DNA of 64,000 bases, taken from NCBI GenBank assembly GCA_964646205.1, contig CAZYAZ010000013.1, positions 25,435-89,434 of the forward strand, read 5' to 3'. Below the pieces are notes generated by a model that saw nothing but the letters and a program-made list of their open reading frames with translations, was not told where the DNA came from and searched no databases. Of the stretch, positions 18,159 to 26,616 are shown one piece after another. The DNA is from UBA8437 sp964646205 (GTDB lineage Bacteria > Planctomycetota > Planctomycetia > Planctomycetales > Planctomycetaceae). Position 1 is the stretch's first letter, and each line of letters opens with the position of its first letter. The translations under genes and the position numbers were made by a program.

Positions 18159-18606
18159 TCAACCGGTCCTCGTGTGGCCTGTAGTAACCGTCGATTCGCT
18201 GACGGACGGTGAATCCGAAATTTTCGTAGAGCGTCACCGCCGCGGAATTGGTGGGATCGACAGTCAGGAGCACCGGAGCCACGGCCTGGGCCAGCCCGGC
18301 CTTCATCAATTCGCTGCCAATCCCCATTCCGCGGCAGTCAGAGTGGACCATGATCTTGTGCAGGCAGAGTTCCTCGGTGTTGGTGGGAAACATCACCAGT
18401 GCACCGGCGATGTCTCCAGACGCCGAGAGAGGTTCAGAGCCGGCAGGCCGTCGGGCGACCAGCAGGGTGGCCATGTCACACCAGATTCTCCAGATGTGCT
18501 CCCCGTCGGGAATGAACAAGTCGGGGGCAATTGGCCACGAGATACGATCGAGGGCCGCGACGTGGAGGTAGTCGCGGTCAGTGGCCGCTTCAATGGTGCA
18601 GGGCAC
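18133..18606 (-). CDS. GNAT-family N-acetyltransferase
   Basis: A 157-residue acetyl-CoA-dependent acyltransferase of the GNAT fold. The acetyl-CoA loop is 'HKIMVHSDCRGMGIGSEL' (R-G-x-G-x-G type), and the C-terminal 'TNSAAVTLYENFGFTVRQR' is the common GNAT motif B. The frame is open for another 300 bases upstream, but that part is not protein-like. I chose the GTG at 18604-18606, which has GAGGAA eight bases before it. The target (amine, antibiotic, protein N-terminus) cannot be told. It is convergent with plsY and divergent from the sulfatase gene. Confidence 0.8.
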   Translation of the reverse strand: MPCTIEAATDRDYLHVAALDRISWPIAPDLFIPDGEHIWRIWCDMATLLVARRPAGSEPLSASGDIAGALVMFPTNTEELCLHKIMVHSDCRGMGIGSELMKAGLAQAVAPVLLTVDPTNSAAVTLYENFGFTVRQRIDGYYRPHEDRLIMVHPGPS

Positions 18607-18772
18607 GACGAATTCCTCGAGTCCAGGTCCGCGGTCTGTTTCGAGCGGAGAATAGGTGTTGTCCAGCGACAGGTAAAGTGGCCGGCAAATCTGCACTGAT
18701 TGACAATCTCGATGGAATGGGGCAATGTGTCGCCGACCGAGGTGAGAGTGTTGAGAGAGAAGGGGAGCGGGG

Positions 18773-20170
18773 ATGATCACGAGATGGCGAGCGGGTGATG
18801 GCAGGGGCCTGGTCCGGTTGGCAGTCTGTGGACTGGCAATCCTGGCATTTTTCCAATCGGATCGCCTGGCGGCGGCGGGGCGTCCGAACATCATCCTGGT
18901 GATCACCGACGATCAACGATTCGACGCGCTGGGTTGCATGGGGAATGCGGTCCTCAAGACGCCCCACATTGATGGATTGGCCGCCCAGGGGGCGTTGTTC
19001 ACTCACACTTTCTGTACGACTTCAATCTGTGCGACCAGCCGTGCCAGTTTTCTGACTGGCCAGTATGCGATGCGCCACGGAATTCGGAGTTTTCGAAAAT
19101 CCCTGACAGAATCGCAGTGGAAAGATGCTTTTCCGGTGTTGCTGCGTCAGGCCGGTTATCGCACAGCGATGGTGGGCAAGTGGGGCCTGGGTGGCCCACT
19201 CCCTCGAGAACGCTATGACGTCTTCAACGGTTTTAGTGGCCAGGGGCGGTATTACTCCAAGCCAGCCGGCCAGGGGCCTCACCTGACCCATCGACTGGGC
19301 CAACAGGTTCTCGACTTCCTGGAAACCTGTGATGGGGACCAGCCGTTTCTGTTGCAGTACTACACAAAAGCGGCCCATTGCCAGGACGGCGATCCATGGC
19401 CGTTTCAGCCGGACCACCGTTACGACAAGTTGTTCTCGGGAATCCAGGTGCCATCTCCGGCAACAGCGACCGAGGCGCATTTCTCACGGCTCCCGAAGTT
19501 TCTGCAGACATCCGAGGCACGTCGCCGCTGGAAGATACGGTTTGCCAACCCGGCGATGTATCAGAAATCGGTCAAGGACTACTACCGACTGGTTGTTGGC
19601 GTCGACGACGTGATTGGCCGGGTTGTGGCAAAGTTGAAGCAGAAGCAGTTGTTTGAGAATACGGTGATCATCTTCACTTCCGATAATGGGTTTTACTTGG
19701 GTGAACACGGCTTGGCCGGGAAGTGGTTCATGCACGAGGAGTCGATTCGATTGCCACTGGTGATCTGTGATCCGCGTTTGCCTGAAGGTCGCAAAGGCCG
19801 CCGGCTGGGTGAATCGGCTTTGAACATCGACATCGCCCCGACGATCCTCGACCTGGCCGGACTGGAGGTCCCCGGTTCTGTTCAGGGGCGGTCACTGAAG
19901 CCGTTGCTGGAAGGGCGGCGTGTCGAGTGGCGGAACGAGTTCTTTTATGAGCACCCGTTCCAGCATCCCAGGATTCCCAAGACCGAGGGAGTCCGGGGAT
20001 CGCGTTGGAAATATGTCCGTTACACCTCGCTGGACCCGGTCGTTGAGGAGTTGTACGACCTGAAAGAGGATTCTCGCGAGGAGCGAAACCTGGCGGGCGA
20101 CCCACGGTTTGTTGACCGGTTGGGGGACCAGCGAAACAAGTGGCGGGAGTGGCGTGAGCGGGTGAAGTAG
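18773..20170 (+). CDS. Secreted sulfatase (S1 family)
   Basis: A 465-residue arylsulfatase-type enzyme. An N-terminal signal segment 'LAVCGLAILAFFQSDRLAA' indicates export. The metal site starts with 'IILVITDDQRFDALG'; the formylglycine motif is 'SICATSRASFLTG' (C-A-T-S-R, Cys to be oxidised), followed later by 'FTSDNGFYLGEHG' and Lys in 'AGKWFMHEES'. The C-terminal 'RWKYVRY' and 'ELYDLKEDSREERNLAG' are usual for planctomycete sulfatases that act on marine polysaccharides. A very strong ribosome-binding site (GGGGAGCGGGG) precedes the ATG. glpK follows 28 bases later, so the two may be in one transcript. Confidence 0.93.
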   Translation: MITRWRAGDGRGLVRLAVCGLAILAFFQSDRLAAAGRPNIILVITDDQRFDALGCMGNAVLKTPHIDGLAAQGALFTHTFCTTSICATSRASFLTGQYAMRHGIRSFRKSLTESQWKDAFPVLLRQAGYRTAMVGKWGLGGPLPRERYDVFNGFSGQGRYYSKPAGQGPHLTHRLGQQVLDFLETCDGDQPFLLQYYTKAAHCQDGDPWPFQPDHRYDKLFSGIQVPSPATATEAHFSRLPKFLQTSEARRRWKIRFANPAMYQKSVKDYYRLVVGVDDVIGRVVAKLKQKQLFENTVIIFTSDNGFYLGEHGLAGKWFMHEESIRLPLVICDPRLPEGRKGRRLGESALNIDIAPTILDLAGLEVPGSVQGRSLKPLLEGRRVEWRNEFFYEHPFQHPRIPKTEGVRGSRWKYVRYTSLDPVVEELYDLKEDSREERNLAGDPRFVDRLGDQRNKWREWRERVK

Positions 20171-20198
20171 CGACGGCAACCACGGCAAAGGTGAACGA

Positions 20199-21689
20199 AT
20201 GTCACAGTACGTACTGGCGTTGGACCAGGGGACGACTTCCAGCCGGGCGATTGTTTTTGACGAATCGGCTCGGGCGGTAGGAATGGCCCAGCAGGAGTTC
20301 GAGCAGATTTTTCCTTCGCCGGGGCATGTCGAGCATGACGCCGAGGCAATCTGGGACTCGCAGATGGCCACGGCCCGGGCGGCCCTCGTTGATGCTGAAA
20401 TCGAGGCGAGCGACCTGGCGGCACTGGGGATTGCCAACCAGCGCGAGACAACGGTGGTGTGGGAGCGGGAGACAGGCCGGCCGGTTGCCAATGCGATTGT
20501 GTGGCAGAGTCGGGTGACCGCGGAGCGGTGTGCGGCGCTCAAACAAGCAGGCTACGAGAGTGTGGTTCGTGACAAGACCGGGCTGGTGCTGGACCCGTAT
20601 TTCTCGGGAACCAAGATCGCCCACCTGTTGGACGAAGTCGAGGGGCTTCGGTCGCGTGCTGAACGCGGCGAGGTTCTGTTCGGTACGATTGATTCGTTCC
20701 TGGCCTGGCGTTTGACCGGGGGCCGTCGTCATGTCACCGACGTTAGCAATGCCAGTCGCACCCTGCTGCTGAATATTCACACGCTGGAGTGGGACGAGGA
20801 ATTGCTGGAGATCGTGGGTGTGCCGCGGGCGATGTTGCCCGAGGTGGTGGAATCGTCGGGCGTGGTCGGCGAGATCGATGCAGATTTGTTGGGGGCGGCG
20901 GTTCCCCTGGCCGGGATGGCAGGAGATCAACAGGCGGCAACATTTGGCCAGGCCTGTTTTTCGGCCGGGGAGGCCAAGAACACCTACGGTACGGGGTGTT
21001 TTCTCTTGATGAACACCGGGAGCGAGGCGGTACGATCCGAGGGTGGTTTGCTGACGACGGTTGGTTGGAGTCTCAACGGGGAAGTGACCTATTGCCTGGA
21101 AGGGTCGGTGTTCGTCGGTGGAGCGGTCGTGCAGTGGCTCAGGGATGGATTGGGTTTGATCTCCGAGGCATCCGAGATCGAACGACTGGCGGCCGAATGC
21201 GACTCGACCGACGGGGTGTACCTCGTCCCCGCGTTTGTTGGCCTGGGGGCTCCCTACTGGGATCCGGCAGCTCGTGGCACCCTGGTCGGTATCACCCGTG
21301 GCACGGCCCGACCCCACCTGGCCCGGGCGGCTCTCGAGTCGATTGCCTACCAGAGTCGTGACCTGTTGCAGTTGATGCAGCGCGAAGCCGGGGTGAGCCT
21401 TGGTGGACTGAGGGTCGATGGGGGGGCCGCCGCCAACAACCTGCTCATGCAATTCCAGGCCGATGTGCTTGATGTCGACGTTCTCAGGCCGGAGGTTCTC
21501 GAAACGACCGCGCTGGGTGCTGCACGGCTAGCGGGGCTGGCGACCGGTGTCTGGGACAGCACAGACGAGGTGGCCACGGCATGGCAACTTGAACGTCGCT
21601 TCACCTGCGAGATGCAGGCGGAAAAGCGTGACCTGTTGTACGCGGGGTGGCAGCGGGCGGTGGAACGGTCTCGCGAGTGGGCGGAATGA
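20199..21689 (+). CDS. glpK: Glycerol kinase
   Basis: Phosphorylates glycerol to glycerol-3-phosphate with ATP. The 496-residue FGGY-family enzyme shows 'LALDQGTTSSRAIVFDES', 'FPSPGHVEHDAEAIWDSQ', 'GIANQRETTVVWERETGR', 'DSFLAWRLTGG', 'TYGTGCFLLMNTG' and 'LRVDGGAAANNLLMQFQAD', all close to the consensus. AAAGGTG lies just before the ATG. No glpF or glpD is adjacent; product use may be shared with plsY (17439) and gpsA. Complete and unremarkable. Confidence 0.96.
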   Translation: MSQYVLALDQGTTSSRAIVFDESARAVGMAQQEFEQIFPSPGHVEHDAEAIWDSQMATARAALVDAEIEASDLAALGIANQRETTVVWERETGRPVANAIVWQSRVTAERCAALKQAGYESVVRDKTGLVLDPYFSGTKIAHLLDEVEGLRSRAERGEVLFGTIDSFLAWRLTGGRRHVTDVSNASRTLLLNIHTLEWDEELLEIVGVPRAMLPEVVESSGVVGEIDADLLGAAVPLAGMAGDQQAATFGQACFSAGEAKNTYGTGCFLLMNTGSEAVRSEGGLLTTVGWSLNGEVTYCLEGSVFVGGAVVQWLRDGLGLISEASEIERLAAECDSTDGVYLVPAFVGLGAPYWDPAARGTLVGITRGTARPHLARAALESIAYQSRDLLQLMQREAGVSLGGLRVDGGAAANNLLMQFQADVLDVDVLRPEVLETTALGAARLAGLATGVWDSTDEVATAWQLERRFTCEMQAEKRDLLYAGWQRAVERSREWAE

Positions 21690-21746
21690 TGTACCGTCGG
21701 GCCCGGTGTTTGACTAGGATCATGCTCGCCTGACGGACCGATACAG

Positions 21747-23150
21747 ATGCCACGTGATTTCAACACCGAGAGTCTGTCGCACGACCCGATTCACGGGTAC
21801 ATCCCATTTGTCTCGTGCAGTGACCTGCCGGCTGGAGAAGTGGCCGAGCAGGAATTGATCGACCACCCGTGGGTGCAGCGGCTGCGACAGATTCACCAAC
21901 TGCAAACCGCGTGGTGGGTTTTTCCCTCTGCCGAACACATGCGGTTCCAGCATGTGTTGGGGGCGATGCACCTGGCCAGCCGGGCGATCGACTCCTGGTA
22001 CGACTCATTGGTCGAATCGTGTGACAACGTCCCGTCACGTCCCTGTGTCGAGAGTCTCGTGCGTTTGGCGGCCCTGTTGCACGACGTCGGACACGGTCCG
22101 TTTGGTCACTTTTTCGACGATCACTTCCTGGACGACTTTGGGATCACACACGAGGACCTGGGGGCGCAGATCATCGAGGAGGAATTGGGCGAGATGATCC
22201 GTCGGGTACGGCGAAATCCCAGTGGCCAACTCCAGCCCCTGGAGGAACTGGATCCGCGTCAGGTGGCGTGGTTGATCCGGCGACCACGGATTGGAGAACA
22301 GATCGAGGGGACACCCGATTGGTTGTGCAAATTGCGGTCGCTCTTCAGCGGTATCTACACCGTCGACAACATGGACTTTGTTCTCCGCGACGCCTACATG
22401 ACCGGCTACAACATCCGGGCCTTTGACCTGTCCAGGTTGTTGCACTACAGCTTTTTCACTCCCCAGGGTTTGACCATTCACTCTCGTGGCCTGGCGACAC
22501 TGGTGAATTTTATCGAGACCAGGGCCAATCTCTTTCGGACCGTCTACTTTCATCGAACGGTTCGGGCGCTGGACCTGTCGTTGGAGCAGGTCTTTCCGGA
22601 AACCATGCAGCGCCTGTTTCCGGGAAATCCGAGTGAAGACCTGGAGGCTTATCGACGATTGACCGAGTCGAGTTTCCTGGTGGACGTGGGCCGATGGTCC
22701 TTGTCGGATGATGATGCGACGCGTGAACTGGGAACGCGATGGGCCAGGATTCTCAACCGGGATGTGGACTGGAAACTGGCTTGCGAGCGGACCTTGCATT
22801 TCCGGGAAGGGGAGTCCGAACGGGTCACCATCTTTTCGGAGCCGGAACTGGTCGAGACCCGTGTGCGTCGGGCGTTGCCAGATGGACTTGGTGAGATACC
22901 GATGCGAGTTGACGTGGCACGGCATTACCACCGACCCAGTGGGCCGTTGCCGGCGGGAGGGCAAAACTTCGTGCTCGATCCGTCCGAACCCGATCCGCAA
23001 CCACTTGACGATGATGAACTGTTTCGCCAGTTGCCCGCCAGTTTCTCGATTTTCCGCATCTACTCGACCGACCATTCTCACGACGCCCCACTCAACCTGG
23101 CACTGAACGCCGTCATCGGAGACGTCGACGATGCCAAGACGAATATGTGA
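21747..23150 (+). CDS. HD-domain phosphohydrolase (dGTPase/SAMHD1-like)
   Basis: A 467-residue metal-dependent hydrolase. It begins 'SHDPIHGYIPF', then 'PWVQRLRQIHQLQTAWWVF', 'HMRFQHVLGAMHLASRA' (first metal His) and 'AALLHDVGHGPFGHFFDD' (the HD motif), with a later Asp in 'YTVDNMDFVLRDAYMTGY'. This layout is that of YwfO/SAMHD1-type proteins, which cleave dNTPs or other nucleotides. The C-terminal ~150 residues are less conserved. Substrate is unproven. It lies 57 bases after glpK, and a 197-base spacer with an imperfect direct repeat follows. Confidence 0.88.
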   Translation: MPRDFNTESLSHDPIHGYIPFVSCSDLPAGEVAEQELIDHPWVQRLRQIHQLQTAWWVFPSAEHMRFQHVLGAMHLASRAIDSWYDSLVESCDNVPSRPCVESLVRLAALLHDVGHGPFGHFFDDHFLDDFGITHEDLGAQIIEEELGEMIRRVRRNPSGQLQPLEELDPRQVAWLIRRPRIGEQIEGTPDWLCKLRSLFSGIYTVDNMDFVLRDAYMTGYNIRAFDLSRLLHYSFFTPQGLTIHSRGLATLVNFIETRANLFRTVYFHRTVRALDLSLEQVFPETMQRLFPGNPSEDLEAYRRLTESSFLVDVGRWSLSDDDATRELGTRWARILNRDVDWKLACERTLHFREGESERVTIFSEPELVETRVRRALPDGLGEIPMRVDVARHYHRPSGPLPAGGQNFVLDPSEPDPQPLDDDELFRQLPASFSIFRIYSTDHSHDAPLNLALNAVIGDVDDAKTNM

Positions 23151-23225
23151 GGAGCCTCTGGCACGTCCCGTGTAGCGGACGAGGCCCGTGAACTCTCAAA
23201 CAGACCGGGTTCGGATTGGGCTGTC

Positions 23226-23298
23226 TGTAACGGTTGTAAGACTGTTTGGGCGTCCCCCGCCCAGGAATCGTTGTCTGGTTGTGACGGTTGTGAGACCG
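23226..23298 (+). repeat. Imperfect 19-bp direct repeat, spacing 54
   Basis: Two copies of a 19-base unit, TGTAACGGTTGTAAGACTG at 23226-23244 and TGTGACGGTTGTGAGACCG at 23280-23298, differ at three positions. They lie in the spacer upstream of the gene at 23348. They may be a regulator-binding pair or a degenerate interspersed repeat; no function can be assigned. Confidence 0.6.
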
Positions 23299-23347
23299 GC
23301 AGCGGTCGAACTGTCTTTGAGGTCGATGGTCGTCGATACGATGGACG

Positions 23348-23851
23348 ATGATCGATATCGACGCAGAACTGCTCGACCTCGATGCCGGCTGGCGCGAGGT
23401 GCTGGAGACCTACCGGCCGACCGAAGAGGCTGGTGGGCGTGTGGGCGAAGTTCCGTCCGCGGAGGAAGCACAACCGATGGCAGACTCGGGTGCACAAGAG
23501 TCGGACCAGGCGTCGCCTATCGGGCTGGCCGAGTTGCCGGCGGAGGAAGAACGTGACGACTGGCTTCCTCGCATCAAGTCACTTGCCGGATTCGACGACC
23601 AACGGCTCTCGTCTCTTCACGGACGGTTGATCGCACTGGGATGGCTTGGTTTTGAGGTGGGCGACCGGAACACTGGCATGCGGTATCGGCTCACTCGAGA
23701 AGGCCAGCGGGTGCTCGATGGGCTCGTGCCGATCCCAACCCTGCAGGTGATGACTGCGGATCCACCGGGCGAGCCTCTGCCCGATCGGTCTGCCGAGACG
23801 GAATCGGAATCGGAAGACCTGGTCGGCGATTTTGAGCTGGCTGACGCCTGA
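23348..23851 (+). CDS. Conserved-looking acidic protein with a winged-helix-like C-terminal half
   Basis: A 167-residue acidic protein I do not recognise by name. Residues 1-70 are Glu/Asp/Ala-rich and probably disordered. Residues about 74-125 ('DWLPRIKSLAGFDDQRLS', then 'LHGRLIALGWLGFEVGD', then 'MRYRLTREGQRVLDGL') look like a helix-helix-beta-wing unit, as in MarR-like or HVO-type winged helices. Whether it binds DNA is inference. The tail is acidic again. It starts 197 bases after the HD hydrolase and ends 5 bases before the convergent OmpA-like gene. Confidence 0.6.
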   Translation: MIDIDAELLDLDAGWREVLETYRPTEEAGGRVGEVPSAEEAQPMADSGAQESDQASPIGLAELPAEEERDDWLPRIKSLAGFDDQRLSSLHGRLIALGWLGFEVGDRNTGMRYRLTREGQRVLDGLVPIPTLQVMTADPPGEPLPDRSAETESESEDLVGDFELADA

Positions 23852-23856
23852 TCGCT

Positions 23857-24618
23857 TTACTGGCGACTGGTTTCAGGACTCCAGCGGGCGACAACTGCAT
23901 CGGAATGCAGCACGAAAATCTCGACGCGGCGGTTCTTTTGTCTCGCCGTGTCGTCGCTGTTGGGCACCAGGGGCTGGTTGGGCCCGTATCCAGCGACTCC
24001 CAGCCGACTCGACTCGACCCCGAGTTTCTGCAACGACATCAGCACGGCGTTGGCCCGGTTCGTCGAGAGGTGCCAGTTGGTGGCGTGCTTGGAGCGGGTG
24101 TTGGCCCTGGCGATGCGACGGTCATCGGTGTGTCCGACGACAAGGATGTTGAGATGCTTGGCGTCGCCCTGGTTCATGATGCGGGCGAATTCCCCGAGAA
24201 TCTCGGGAGCAGTTTTCTTGTTGACGACGTCACTGCCACTGTTGAAGAGAATGTCCACGCCGATCCGACTGACGCCGTTCTTGGGGTCGAACTGGAACAG
24301 CGGGTATTTCTTCTTCAACGCTTCGAGTTGTCGAGTCGCTTCTGGAGAGAGGGGACTTTGTTGTTTCAACAGGTTGACGTAACGCTGCTGCAACAGCGTT
24401 CGTTCATTGTTGAGGTTTGCCAGTCGCTGATTGGACACGTCGAGATTCGACTTCAATGCCATGTTGTCCTGGCTGAGTTGCCGGTTCTGGCCGGCCAATT
24501 GCACGGCCCGGACCTGCGACTGTCGCAGGGTCTGTTGCGGGACCATGTTGCAGCCGACTCCAAGCGTGAGTGTCAGGGCCAGGAGGACGGGGATTGATTG
24601 GCGGACCGTTACGGACAT
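23857..24618 (-). CDS. OmpA-like peptidoglycan-binding lipoprotein
   Basis: A 253-residue envelope protein. The ATG at 24616-24618 follows a perfect AAGGAG. An N-terminal signal ends in 'LTLTLGVGC', a weak lipobox, so a lipid anchor is likely. Residues about 30-85 are Gln/Leu/Asn-rich and coiled-coil-like ('QNRQLSQDNMALKSNL', 'LANLNNERTLLQQRYV'). The C-terminal OmpA domain has 'ILFNSGSDVV', 'LVVGHTDDRRI', 'NWHLSTNRANAVLMSL', 'GVAGYGPNQPL' and 'QKNRRVEIFV', including the Asp and Arg that hold the diaminopimelate side chain. It would tether the outer membrane to a cell wall. Confidence 0.88.
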   Translation of the reverse strand: MSVTVRQSIPVLLALTLTLGVGCNMVPQQTLRQSQVRAVQLAGQNRQLSQDNMALKSNLDVSNQRLANLNNERTLLQQRYVNLLKQQSPLSPEATRQLEALKKKYPLFQFDPKNGVSRIGVDILFNSGSDVVNKKTAPEILGEFARIMNQGDAKHLNILVVGHTDDRRIARANTRSKHATNWHLSTNRANAVLMSLQKLGVESSRLGVAGYGPNQPLVPNSDDTARQKNRRVEIFVLHSDAVVARWSPETSRQ

Positions 24619-24916
24619 GGGGCACTCCTTTGCCGACCCGGACGGAACCGCCGTGGAGTGCTGTCGAGAAGGCTCGCACAACACGCAACGTGGGGACCAA
24701 CCGAGCTGAGATTGCCTCGGGTGTGGTGGGAGGGTGGGAGAGTTGTGAGAAAGGTGAGAGAAGAGAAATGAGGGTCGTGAGAGAACAGGCATGATGTTGC
24801 TGAGAGACGCAACGAACCACACCCGGTGAGTGAGGGCGGACTTATAGCGTGCCGGCCGGGAGCGTGCCTAGGGCAAACCGCTGATTTTTTGCGGTCCGGT
24901 CGCGAGACGATCGGCG
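24619..24916. other. 298-base spacer with a purine-rich stretch and a weak hairpin
   Basis: No gene is supported here. On the plus strand 24722-24790 is rich in GA and GGG ('GGTGGGAGGGTGGGAGAG'). An inverted pair ACCGC/GCGGT with a T-rich loop (24877-24895) lies about 20 bases past the stop of the HTH gene in its direction of reading; it has no following U-run, so it is only a weak terminator candidate. The promoter of the OmpA-like gene must be in this spacer. Confidence 0.5.
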
Positions 24917-26332
24917 CTAGTTGAACATGCCGCCGACGCTGTCGATCAGGGTGCCAGTGAAGCCTGGATCTTCCGCGCTCCAGATCGATTTGACGAGTTC
25001 GAAGAGAACCATTCCACAGACGATCATCAGGCCGGTACCGGTCAACAGGGACAGGAACGTGCCAACGCCCCACTCCTGTTCGACCGGGGCCACGATCCGT
25101 TCGACCGGCACCGCGTAGTCGTCGACCTCCTCGTCATCAAAGACATCGTCGTCGGCGTCGAATACGTCGAGATCTTCGAGTTCGTCGTCTTCCCCGAAGA
25201 TGTCGTCATCAACGACATCGAGGTCATCGTCGTCGCCGATATCTCCAAACTCGTCGAAAATGTCATCGTCGTCAGATTTTTTGACGACGGTGGCCGAATA
25301 GTCATCGGCGTCTTCTTCGTCGTCGAACAACAGCACACTGGTATCGGTGCCGGTCTCGTCGTCGTCTTCGTCGCCTGCTCCGGCCATTTCGAAATCAGTC
25401 CCGTCCTCGACCAGCGCGGGCACTTCGAGTTGGGTTTCGTCTGTCTTGTCGTCCAGGTCCAGCGAGATCCCGCTTTCTCCGTCCAGGTCCAGAGAGATAC
25501 CACTGTCCACGAGCGTCATTTCGCTCAGTTCAACGCCGCTGCCGGACGGTTCGAGGCTGATTCCACTTTCGTCGGCCGCTTCGAGGCTGATTCCGCTCTC
25601 GGCGACCGCTTCAAGTGAAATGCCGCTGTTGGAATTCTGATCGATCGAGAGATCACTTCCCTCGGCGATCTCGGTCAGTCCCAGGTCTTCAGAGTCCTGG
25701 GGGGTCTCGATTATGGTGGCGTCGAGAGGGTCGGTGGCAACCAGCTTGACGTCACTGTCACTACCGGCCATGTCGTCGGTCGGCTGGGCATCGGCGACCA
25801 ACTGGATTTCGCTGTCTGATTCGGCGAGCAACGGTTCGTCGTCCATCACCAGTCGGACGTCGCTGTCGGATTCGCTGAGATCGCCTGGTTCGAGGCTGTC
25901 ATCGATCACCAGCCGCACGTCGCTGTCGGAGGTGTCATCGAGTGAGAGCAGGGGTTCGTCGTCGGTCGTTTGCTGAATCAATGTCGGTTGATCGGCCGAA
26001 ACTTCGTCGTCTTCATCGAGCAACGAGGCTGTTCCCAGCGANNNNNNNNNNNNNNNNNNNNNNNNNNNNNNNNNNNNNNNNNNNNNNNNNNNNNNNNNNN
26101 NNNNNNNNNNNNNNNNNNNNNNNNNNNNNNNNNNNNNNNNNAGCCCGACATTGTCGGAGGAATCGGCCTGACGGGATCGCGAAAACTCTTCGACATCCTC
26201 GGCCCGGAATTTCCATGTGCCGCGATCGGCGAAACCTCTCAAATCTCCGGCTTCACGCAGCCGGGTGATTTCTTCCTGGGGGATTCCAAGAAGTTCGATG
26301 GTCTCTTCGATGCTCAGATACTTGCTGGCCAT
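24917..26332 (-). CDS. Membrane-anchored protein with excisionase-like HTH head and long acidic repeat region; interrupted by an assembly gap
   Basis: The N-terminal 63 residues form an excisionase/MerR-like DNA-binding unit ('YLSIEETIELLGIPQEEITR', then 'GDLRGFADRGTWKFRAEDVEEF'). A 100-N gap follows. Beyond it lie about 280 very acidic residues with recurring units 'SDSDVRLV', 'SDSEIQLV', 'SDSDVKLV' and then 'SGISLE' / 'SGISLDLD', ending in Asp/Glu-rich stretches. Near the C-terminus 'FLSLLTGTGLMIVCGMVLFE' is a single membrane helix. The picture is a DNA-binding head on a flexible acidic arm anchored in the membrane. Function unknown. The HTH head is also used as a generic protein-binding fold, so DNA binding is an inference. 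Confidence 0.75.
   Translation of the reverse strand: MASKYLSIEETIELLGIPQEEITRLREAGDLRGFADRGTWKFRAEDVEEFSRSRQADSSDNVGXXXXXXXXXXXXXXXXXXXXXXXXXXXXXXXXXXSLGTASLLDEDDEVSADQPTLIQQTTDDEPLLSLDDTSDSDVRLVIDDSLEPGDLSESDSDVRLVMDDEPLLAESDSEIQLVADAQPTDDMAGSDSDVKLVATDPLDATIIETPQDSEDLGLTEIAEGSDLSIDQNSNSGISLEAVAESGISLEAADESGISLEPSGSGVELSEMTLVDSGISLDLDGESGISLDLDDKTDETQLEVPALVEDGTDFEMAGAGDEDDDETGTDTSVLLFDDEEDADDYSATVVKKSDDDDIFDEFGDIGDDDDLDVVDDDIFGEDDELEDLDVFDADDDVFDDEEVDDYAVPVERIVAPVEQEWGVGTFLSLLTGTGLMIVCGMVLFELVKSIWSAEDPGFTGTLIDSVGGMFN
26042..26141. other. Assembly gap (100 N)
   Basis: A 100-N placeholder just after the HTH head of the gene at 24917-26332 and at the edge of its acidic repeats. Repeats of this sort commonly break short-read assemblies. 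The frame continues across the N run as given, but the true length is unknown. Confidence 0.98.
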
Positions 26333-26616
26333 GATGAAAATCTCCGCCGATTCGGCCCGTAAGCCGTTTCAGCACAACGAGTTGTCGTGGAAATTGGATG
26401 TGGAGACTTGGCCGAGTGATCGACCGCCGAAGGCCGCCGGAGATTCCAACGTGCCCGTTGTATTCTAGGTGCGCCGGACGGCGATGCAAGATGATTGGCC
26501 GGAGGAGGGTGAGAAACCGGACGGCTGTGAGGATTGTAGCGACGGCCTTGCGTCGGCGTGAGCCGGTTGGGAGACTCGCCAATCGTTTCCGTTTCAGAGC
26601 CTGATGGTGAGCGTCG

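Noticed and set aside
20202..21452. 416-residue minus-strand open frame
   Set aside because: Shadow of glpK, Gln/His/Arg-rich, no family.
24870..24900. Intrinsic terminator after the HTH gene
   Set aside because: The ACCGC/GCGGT stem is short and the T-rich part is in the loop rather than after the stem; kept only as a weak note.
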